Assembly (NCBI GenBank): GCA_025399215.1
Contig: MU621125.1
Location: forward strand, 1-64,000
From: Globomyces pollinis-pini
Lineage: Eukaryota > Chytridiomycota > Chytridiomycetes > Rhizophydiales > Globomycetaceae
Direction of reading: 5' to 3'
DNA length: 64,000 nt
Shown here: piece by piece, positions 55,523 to 64,000 of the stretch
Position numbering within the stretch: the stretch's first letter is position 1
Layout: every line of letters begins with the position of its first letter
Position numbers and translations under genes: made by a program
The notes under the pieces: model-generated
The model's input: only the letters and a program-made list of their open reading frames with translations
Databases searched by the model: none
Told to the model about the DNA's origin: nothing

Positions 55523-56170
55523 TTAATTGTGAGAGGATTCCAACTCAGTATAAGTTACATACAAAAACCAGCGTTGGAGTGTCGTAATTGATTCAATTTT
55601 TGAGATATCGAGCACTGTACAGTGACACAATTACATGAACTTGAAGAGTTTATAGTTCCATACACTAAAAATTCCATTTTGGTTCAAGATCAAACATGAA
55701 TGGACAATAATAAATTGGATATCGACAATTAACACGCAGTGAAGCTGAGTTGGGTAACCATCAATGCGTTAATGGATGTTATCATATGATTGCCAGGATG
55801 AGTGATTTAAACTAGTAAAATAACACATAACATAAAACAGTATTGAGTGCACGCATCTCCCCAGCACTCCAAATCGGGTACAAGAAAGCAAGCAAAGAAA
55901 TTGGAACTGATACTGATACCAAACCAAAACAAACAATAGGGTCAAGTAGCAGCCCACAGACACAAATGATGACCATTGAATTAGAGGGGGTATAGCATGG
56001 AATTTTATGGTTGGATGAAAAACTGTGACCGCAAGTGATTGAGTGAGCCCATGCCCCCGATCAAACAAAAATTTGGGTCAAAGTTGAGGTTGAGCCACAG
56101 CCGACGGACAGTAATTCATGTCTAAAGCATCACCTACTTTTACTTTTTGTTTCCCTTCGTGTCTTTTCTT
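55523..56170. other. Intergenic, 648 bp
   Basis: Sequence between the LRR gene and the HMG gene. A minus-strand open frame at 55769-56068 has no start context or family and is not called. The HMG promoter lies at the right end. Nothing else seen. Confidence 0.4.
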
Positions 56171-57186
56171 ATGCGGCCTTCTAAAAAATTACAAACTACT
56201 GCTAACCAAAAACCTAAAAAACCTATGAATGCTTTCTTCGTTTATCGTAGAGCTATAAAGCAAAGTATCATCGATATCTACAAGGTTAACAAAAGTCAAG
56301 AAATTTCTAAAATAGCCGGTCAATGTTGGTATATGGAACCTATTGAAGTACTTTACCCTGGTCTCTAATCCCTTAGGTTAAAAATCAGTTTCAAAATTTG
56401 GCTTTCCAACAGGCGGCTGAGAAATTAAAATCAGATAATGCAATGAATGTTGCTGATTCACCCGTTCAAACTAGGGAATCGACTGGGTCTCCTATTTCAG
56501 GAACTCTGTCCCCATTAATTCCTGCTCCTGCTGCTTCTCCCATGTTTTCTGAAGCGCCTTCCGAAATTCGCTCTCCTCAACACTCTAGTGTGTTTCAACA
56601 ACTTGGAGCAACATTTTACTCGGAAAAAATGGATGATTCGTTAACTACTGTGTCTTTAGGAAATGCAAGTCCTCAAGTATTCTCTCCAACTCCTTTGAAC
56701 CATCAGTTTAATCCCCCACACTTGGATTATTCGCCAATTACGATGAATGATATTATAGACCCTGATTATGCCAGAAATCAATCAGATATCGAAATGATTC
56801 CTGACCTGAACTTGTCTAATTTGGATTCTACAACTAAAAATGTGAAAGTAGAAGATGATACAGAAATTACACAACAAAAAACTTTAACAAGTATTAAATC
56901 TTTTGAAAGTGTTGATAGTGATGCTACTTTGGTAGAGGGACCGGTATCGTTACCGCGAAGACTATCAAAGACTTCTACCTTCAATTTCCAGAAACGAATT
57001 TCTAGATCTCAATCTTTACCTGGCGCTTTGTCATCTCAAAACAAAGATTCAGTGGTTTCAAAGAAAACATTTGTTTACAATCTACCAAATTCACTCTCAT
57101 TCGAATTTGAACCTTCTGAAGATGGTTCTTTCAACTTTGATGAATTACTTTCATCTTTAATTAACTCCGAGCCTCCTATATTTTAA
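56171..57186 (+). CDS. HMG-box (SOX/MATA type) transcription factor
   Basis: Exons 56171-56347 and 56377-57186 (29-nt intron) encode 328 residues. The HMG box starts at about residue 17 (PKKPMNAFFVYRRAI) and runs through SQEISKIAGQCWYMEP and VKNQFQNLAFQQAAEK, with the intron inside the box. The rest is Ser/Thr/Pro-rich and acidic. Such boxes bend DNA and occur in fungal mating-type and developmental regulators. Nothing nearby proves a mating-type locus. Start choice: the first ATG in frame with the box. Confidence 0.82.
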
Positions 57187-57413
57187 GCATCATATTTAGC
57201 AAGTTTGTACGTTGGTCTTGAATCACCAACTCTTTGTAATATTAATATATTATCTGCATTATTTTTTCAATGATCTCTACCAACTGCAATTAAGTGCCAA
57301 TTGCTACGTATAAACCATACAAATTAAAGGATCTTTTTAGTGTTTGGTTTTGGAGGGCCAGTAAGATGGATCCAATTGCTTAAAAAAAACTTTTAAATCC
57401 AGATTACCATTCA

Positions 57414-58713
57414 ATGACAGAATCCAAAAGGAAATCAAAGAAAAAAACAAAACCAGCTAATCCAACCTATGAAGTAATGATCAGGATCTAACAATCAATC
57501 ATAGGTAGAGAAGATTTTAGCAGACAAGTTTGAAGATGGTGTCCAGCTGTTTTATATTAAATGGGTTGGTTATGATCATGCAGAAGTATATCAACGTAAG
57601 ATTAATTATATTCATTAGAATACTTGGGAACCTTATCATTGCTTAAACTGTCCGGATTTATTATTACAATACGAAAAGGATAAGATTACAAAGAAGCGAC
57701 CATCAGCTACTCCAGGGTTTATTGTAAAAAAGAAACAACCAAAACTCAAATTGAATCCTAAAATTAACGGGATTTTACCTGAAGTGATTCGAAGATTCAC
57801 ACCTGGTACACCATTTCAAGAAGAATGGACCAAATTATTACAAAATGCTAGAATGAATATTCAAGTAACAAATACAGTTGATAATTGTCCACCACCTCAA
57901 AATTTTACTTGGTCAGACGATTATATTTTACATGGTAAAGTTCCATGTATAGATTTGGATTTCACAACTGGTTGTGAATGTGAAACGGATTGTGCAGACA
58001 GTTGTAATGATTGTATATGTATAGCCGCACAAGAAGGGGAACATGCATATGATCAAAATGAATGTGTCCGATTCGCTCCCACTACCATGGCTATTTATGA
58101 ATGTAACTTGAAATGTGCTTGTAATATTTTGTGTCAGAATCGGGTAACTCAACGTGGCCCTCGATTGACATTTGAGATCTATAGAACTCCTAACGGAAAA
58201 GGTTGGGGTGTTCGAACATTAAATGCTTTGAAAAAAGGTCAATTTGTATCAAAGGTTTGATTTGTACTTCAATTCATGTTTGTAGTATATAGGTGAAATT
58301 ATTACTACTGCAGAAGCGGTCAATCGAAATTCTAGAATGTCATATATGTTTGATTTAGACTTTTTTGGTATTCAAAATCAACATTGATAGTGTTAGGGTA
58401 TGAATCCTCAAAGTATGTTATTGATGCTTACGACCATGGCAATATCTCTCGACTATACAATCATTCATGTGAACCAAACATGGCAACCTATTCAGTTTTT
58501 GTTGATACTCATGATCCATCACGTCATGAACTTGCTTTTTTTACTACGCGAGCTATTGAACCAAATGAAGAGTTGACATTTGATTATCGTGGGTTTAGGT
58601 CTAAAAGCCAAAAGAAGGATGTTGGTGCTGGTAAAGATCGACCCGGTTTTCAATGTTATTGTGGGACTAAAAGTTGTCAAGGTATTATTCCGCTCTTTCA
58701 TACAGACAAATAA
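57414..58713 (+). CDS. Histone H3K9 methyltransferase (Clr4/SUV39/DIM-5 type)
   Basis: Exons 57414-57473, 57505-57585, 57619-58254, 58286-58367 and 58397-58713 encode 391 residues. Chromodomain: YEVEKILADKF, FYIKWVGYDHAENTWEPYHC. Pre-SET cysteine cluster: CECETDCADSCNDCIC and CNLKCACNILCQNR. SET: GWGVRTLNALKKGQF, YVIDAYDHGNISRLYNHSCE (the NHSCxPN motif). Post-SET: CYCGTKSC. It writes H3K9 methylation that seeds heterochromatin. Introns are 29-33 nt. The gene is followed within 73 bp by the convergent dynein gene. Confidence 0.93.
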
Positions 58714-58785
58714 AGTATTATATATCAATGTGATTTCATTAAACTCAATATTGTAACGTTTGAAGTCAAGAAAGGAGAGAAACAT

Positions 58786-61700
58786 TTATTCTGCTGAACA
58801 TAACAAACAAACACCAGCCAAAGTCCACTTTTGTTGTCTTTCTTTGGTTTTCAAATTGAAAGTCCAGATAAAAGTTGGACCTCTTTGTCGGGTACGATAA
58901 ACTGGACATTCGTACATTCCTTTCATATCACGTTTATCGACCGGGATGGCTTTGATATAAATGACAGGCATAGGTGGAGTCAAATCTTTTAACAATGACT
59001 CTTGGATCATACCCGTACCAGTATCCCAACGAGCTCCTTCCATGTAAAGTCCATGAATGTAAGCTCCTTCTCTAGGTGCTCCCGAAAATTCTTCTCTAGC
59101 TTTTTTCATGACATCTACTGTCAATACCATACGATCAAGAGGCCATTCATTTTTACGCGCAGTAGTTTGCATAATGGCAGTCAAGAACGATTGTGGATTG
59201 AATAATCCAGGCATCCAAACAACTGCAGGAAGAGCAAATTCTGCAACCCACCCTTCTAATTCCTTGATTCTCTGAAGCAAATCACCATACCAAGCTCCTA
59301 AAGGTTGCATTGAAGGATATGCCAACTTATCCCATCTTGCAGGAACTTCATTCAAAAACAACGAGTTCATCAACATTTCCATGTTTTCAGAAATGGTCAA
59401 ATCACCCTTCAATCCCAATTCCAATTCTTTTAATGATCTTCGGATTTCAGTGGTAAGCATGGACATTCGATCACATTCTTGTAAAGCAACTGAAATATAA
59501 GGTGTTCTTTCTTCGACACGGGCCATTAATTCTTGTACGTTGAAAGAATCAGGAAGTTTCTCCATAATTTCATCCAAAACTGTTTTGACCTTTTCTTCCT
59601 TTGAAGCTCCAGACCCACCAGCAGTATCACCTGGTTGCATTTCCAAAATAGTCTTGAACATTTTCTCAGCCATCTTGGACAAAACACCGATTTCGGCATT
59701 TGGATGAAGTCCGTACAAGTTGGGAGACTCAGCAGGCAAATTTTCGTCAATGTACCGATGGTAGTCTTTATAATCGGATGTTGGTGGTGCTTGGAATCCT
59801 GGGGCATATTCAAATCCACTTTCCAACATTTCCTCTCTAATATACACATCCAAGTAACTAGAACATAATCGTCTGTCCCAATCATCTGAAATGTGACCTC
59901 CATACATAATTTCTCCAAACATATATCTCAAATCGGTCCATGGGACTTTGGAAAACGTTTCCAGGTAGTTGAAGAGCACATCGGTAGATATCATCAAATC
60001 ACCAGTACTGAATGGGTACCCTCTATTCCAACCTTGAGTACCAAACTTTCTTCGTTCCAACACTACTGCATGGAAATAACATAAAGCAAAGAGAACCGCA
60101 CGGAATTCAGCATCTTTAGAGCATCTTTCAATGCTTTCTTGTGTGAAATTGTCTAAAGCTCTGTGAATGTTCGCTTGCATTCCAGTAGGTGGCTCATTGG
60201 TGATCTTGATTGACGCTTGAAGGATTGAAATTGGGATAATGTGGTAAGCGGGATCTCCGGCTGGTTCGGCAGACAAAAATACTCTGAACGTACTGTTAGC
60301 ACCAACAGATAAAGCTTCTAATTTTTTCTCCAAAATAGGTAGCCACTTCGCAACCAAGTGAATATTTTCCAACATGACCCATCCTCCATTAGCATATGCC
60401 TGATCCAATTTTTGTTCAGCAATTACTTCTTGACCTTGTCCCAAAGATACATTGTGGAAGTTTCCTAGATCTTCTGACACACTGTAACTCTTGCCCAACA
60501 GTTCTACTTCTTTGACTGGATCCACACCAGGTGATAGAATGAAAAAGATTGGTGTAGCTGGGCCAGACTCAAGGAAACTCTTGGCAATCGGTACACGAGC
60601 TGCAGTGATGTATCGTTCTCCCATTTTCATTCCGATAAAGTTTTTGACAGCATAAGTCATTCTGTCTGGTCGAAGACAACGTAAGATACACATTTTTTGA
60701 AGTGGACTCTTATTTTTCCATTCCTAGCATATTAATTCAATTTCATATCTTACCTGAGGGAGTTTTTCATTTTCAGGGATTTCATTTTCACAATACTTCT
60801 TCCATTGTTTGGAAGATCCTTCGATGTCAGAAGCAAGCGTTCTGAACACTTCTAAGGTAGATAGAGATTTAATCATACCCCATGAAGGAGTAGAGAGCCA
60901 CTCTAGAGTGCTTACGGCACCAATCTGTCTTGGACCTCTCAGCAAAAAGTCCAATTCTATAAATTCTATATCAGCAGAGACAAGCAAGATTTGGAATGTC
61001 ATTTGTGCGGTAAAAATTAACTTGTCTCTTTCAAAAAGACCTCTGGTAGTGTACACATAAATCATGTAGGTGATCGAGTCAATTAAGTTTGCCACTCTTT
61101 CCTTTAATTCTTCAGATGGGTCGGCTCGGGCAATTGCATTCTTAAATACTACTTTGAAAGCATTTAATGAGTATTGATACATTGGATGTATCTGCCACAA
61201 GTCATTCAACAAGAAATAGAGTAGTGATGATCGGGCAGCAACGGGACGATATAATTCTCTTGTTTCATTGATCTTTTTTTCTGTTTTCTTTGCTTCTTCG
61301 ACTTTTTGCTCAATATCAATTGCAGTGACTTTAGTAATTTCTAAATTCTCTACTAGAGCAGTATCTCCCAAAAAGTTTCCTTCTGCGGCAGATAAACGAG
61401 ACAATAATGCATTTTCTAAATCCAGCAAACGAATCTTAAATTCATTTTGTTGTTTGGTTAAGTCTGCCTTTGTTTTTTCCAGATCCGGTCGTTCAATATT
61501 TACAACATCAGCAAGTAACTGATCTTCCAAACCTTGCAATGTGACAGTGAAATTGATCAAAGTTGTTTGCGCTTGAATTTCTGGAGGGTAATGTGGGTTA
61601 GAAAGACGAGTTTGTAAAATTAATCTAAACGCTGGATCATACTCTACTTCTTTGTCTCCCATCTTGATATATTTCCCTTTCTTGATAGTTTCTCTTCCGA

Positions 61701-64000
61701 GTAACGGATTCAGTACAGCATCAATTGACTCTTGAATATCTTCAATCAAGATAACATCTCCACAAGACACAGCCTTTTCAATTGCATCCAAGTATCCTCT
61801 TTGTCCTAATCTAACAGTTTTTAATTTTTCTCCTTCTCGATTTTTAATCCATGTTACCCCTTGAAGTTGGGGATCGATAATCAACGGCCAACGTTTACAA
61901 CTAACAACCATTGTGGCATTTTCTAGAGACACACGATCTGTTGGAAGGCCTTCGTTATTCCAACGAGCAATCTCAGCTGCATTTGTTATAATATCCAATG
62001 GGTCCAAATTCTCGGAAAGTGGAATGCGGAATGGATTATTCTCATCTTTGAGATACCTGAACCAATTGTCATTCATTTCCAAACGATATCTCTTTGTAAA
62101 ACCACCAACATAAGAAACGAATGCTGCTGACACAAGTACATCACCGGCAAGCGTCTTCTCCTGCTCTTTGAACTTACCAACAGCTTCACTCCAACGGACC
62201 TTTTCTGATGCGAGCCCATTGACCAATCTGTTTGCCAATTCGATGGTTACTTGAGTACCTTGTGCTTCTTCCTCACAACGCAGTTTATCTGCTGTTGCCT
62301 TTTCAAACTTAGCTTTTAAATCAGCCAAATTGTTATCCAAATCCGTAATTTTGGCTTGAATTTCTCGCAAACGTGCTTGAGAATTAGCTAATTCTAAATT
62401 GGCAGCTTCCAAAGATCTTCTTTTCGGTTCCACATCACAGTAAACGTGATAGAAAAGCACAATATTTACTACCCAAGAACATAACGAAGCAGCCGCAGAT
62501 GATTTACTTCTGATAAAGTTCTCATTGAAGTTTGGATCAGCTAAATATGGTTTAATGGCATCTAAGTTAGTTTGGTCAATGTTTTCCTTGTCAAAGTGAA
62601 TTAACTGGTCTAGGAAACCATCCACTTTAGCCATCATGTTTTTAGAGGCTTTCCAACTTCTGTCTTTTGCAATTTTCCCAGCAGGACTTAGCAATACCAT
62701 CACAGCAGCAGCGACATTCTTAACTTCGTCGGATGGCGAACCGAACGACTTTAATTCGGTTAAATTGGACTTGTTCAGTGTATCCAATGCAGCAGCTGCG
62801 GCTGCAAGAGCGGGTTCAGCAGCTGCGAGATCTTTTTCACACGCTGTTCGTTTTTCACCAACATCTTTGGTTACTTGATCGACTTTAATTTCTTCACCAG
62901 CTGCAATCGCCTTTTCTTTATTGACTCGCTCCGTGTCTACAGCTACCCTCTCAATAAGAAGGTTGGCTTCTTCATTCTTTTGCTTGAGCTCAATTTCTTG
63001 CGTGGCAAGCTTAGCCTTTAAGTCATCTACTTGTCCTGCTGTAGCTTGTAATTTAGTTAATCCATTTTCTAAACGATCCATGCTTTTCGTCAATTCTTGG
63101 GCTTTCTTTTCCAGCATATCTTGATAAATCGATATTAAAGCGAGGAAAGACTTCGGAGTAGTATAGTTATAACGTTTTTCATTTGAAAGATACTTCTTTG
63201 ATACGGCGTTGACCCCGATATGAGCAAATGACATGAATTTGGTTACAGGAACTTTAAGTTTTTCTGGAACAAGATCAAAAGAAGATATAAATCTATTTGC
63301 AACAGATGTAAGAGCTTCTTCAGGCCATTCTTGGAACCAATCAATAACAGTGCAATTCACAATTGCGGGGAACTTTCTACATCTTGATCGAAGTGCGTTT
63401 CCGACAGGAGAGAAACATAACACAACTTTGAGATTCTTCCTGACAATTCGAATGAATATATCCCAACAGACTTCTCTTGTATCCACTAAACCCAATGCTT
63501 TTGCTTCCCCTCGCATTGATGCGATGATATTATCAACTTCTTCATCGGGGAATAGTCCCGGAATATTACCTGAAGCAAGCAAATCATTGATCAATACCAA
63601 AAACTTTTCATCGGCAATTTGTGTATCAGTGAGTAAAAACATGATTGATAGCTTCTTTTGTCCAGTTTTAATATATAAAGCGGCCAGGTCTACTTTTAAA
63701 TCTGCAACAGAATATCCTTTTTTCAACGTAATTTGAAAAACTTCCATTCCTGAGATGAAGGCAGCCAAACGTGACAAAGATTGTTTTCCGTTACCACCCA
63801 CTCCAACAAGTAAAGCATTACCTCTTGGGGATTCAAGAATACGATTAATTCTGCAAATATGACTCATCGCATCTTCGAAGAGTACCAAACCCATTGCCGC
63901 GTTACTCTCTTCATATTGAAGTTGCGCTTCATCAAGAAGTTTTTTCAATGCAACCCAATCCTTAACTTGCCCATATCTAGGTTCTCCAAGTCCAGAAGAG
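58786..64000 (-). CDS. Axonemal dynein heavy chain, C-terminal half (outer-arm beta-like)
   Basis: Exons 64000-60754 (open at the window edge) and 60723-58786, joined by a 30-nt intron, give about 1,728 residues. The AAA4 P-loop GVGGNGKQSLSRLAAFISG lies near the start. It is followed by the antiparallel coiled-coil stalk with its microtubule-binding tip (about 63130-62150), AAA5 (ITNAAEIARWNNEGLPTDR region), AAA6 and a complete C-terminal domain (PLGAWYGDLLQRIKELEGWV). ISGMEVFQITLKKGYSVADL points to an axonemal outer-arm type rather than cytoplasmic dynein. The 5' half, with AAA1-3 and the tail, lies beyond the window. Confidence 0.93.

Noticed and set aside
55769..56068. Minus-strand 99-codon open frame
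   Set aside because: No recognised family, no plausible start or splice context, and it crosses the presumed HMG-gene promoter.
56171..57186. Mating-type locus on the basis of the HMG box
   Set aside because: No neighbouring mating-locus markers or idiomorph structure are visible; an HMG box alone is not diagnostic.
63233..63736. 167-codon plus-strand open frame, and several others between 60809 and 63736
   Set aside because: They are antisense shadows of the dynein heavy chain coding sequence, which is strongly conserved on the minus strand.
1..64000. Bacterial origin of the sequence, suggested by LtrA, DUF1003, DUF1348 and TspO-like genes
   Set aside because: Genes are spliced, include IFT, SET and Zn2Cys6 proteins, and have no operon structure or ribosome-binding sites.
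1..64000. Ciliate-like genetic code, suggested by the tiny introns
   Set aside because: TAA, TAG and TGA all end genes at expected family C-termini, and in-frame stops inside genes coincide with spliceable introns.

Overview
The window is AT-rich eukaryotic nuclear DNA, most likely from a zoosporic (flagellated), early-diverging fungus. Fungal markers are a Zn(2)Cys(6) transcription factor, a Skt5/Chs4-like chitin synthase regulator, a GH71 alpha-1,3-glucanase, BFR1 and an Ecl1-like protein. Flagellar genes sit between them: IFT70, TMEM231, EFHB/CFAP21, CCDC112 and an axonemal dynein heavy chain. All three standard stop codons end genes, so the code is the standard one. I cannot place the species (chytrid, Rozella-like or sanchytrid-like are all possible).

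The most striking general feature is the introns. I resolved about 125 in 32 genes by requiring reading-frame continuity and family similarity. Nearly all are 23-38 nt long, with GT...AG ends and a CTAAC/CTAAT-like branch site close to the 3' end. Most genes are therefore split into several exons. The gene models here are hand-spliced, and every spliced coding length is a multiple of three.

Layout. 1-7 kb: inverted partial copy of an LtrA-like membrane protein, TspO-like protein, DHHC palmitoyltransferase, ATG101, Skt5/Chs4-like protein. 7-11.5 kb: EFHB and CCDC112 (both minus), decayed CCDC112 fragments on the plus strand, an Ecl1-like gene. 12-17 kb: an alpha/beta hydrolase without its nucleophile serine, GH71, a DUF1003 protein. 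17-20 kb: FCF1 and METTL25. 20-25 kb: two tandem LtrA-like paralogues with conserved upstream DNA. 25-29 kb: glutamate-cysteine ligase and a mitochondrial carrier fused to a C-terminal EF-hand. 29-32.5 kb: two LITAF-like proteins, DUF1348, a GATA-type finger. 32.5-39.5 kb: IFT70, BFR1, CCDC124, TOE1, ATP synthase epsilon. 39.8-46.7 kb: an unknown protein, TMEM231, a C2H2 factor, a large disordered protein. 47-48.2 kb: four tandem genes for very small secreted peptides. 48.7-58.7 kb: Zn2Cys6 factor, SIN1 (TORC2), a second C2H2 factor, an LRR membrane protein, an HMG-box factor, an H3K9 methyltransferase. 58.8-64 kb: dynein heavy chain, cut by the window edge.

Genes are packed tightly, often with convergent ends under 100 bp apart. 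Functional themes are flagellum building and motility, nutrient/TORC2/autophagy signalling, transcription and chromatin, cell-wall metabolism and secreted or membrane proteins. No tRNA, rRNA, transposon or CRISPR array was recognised.
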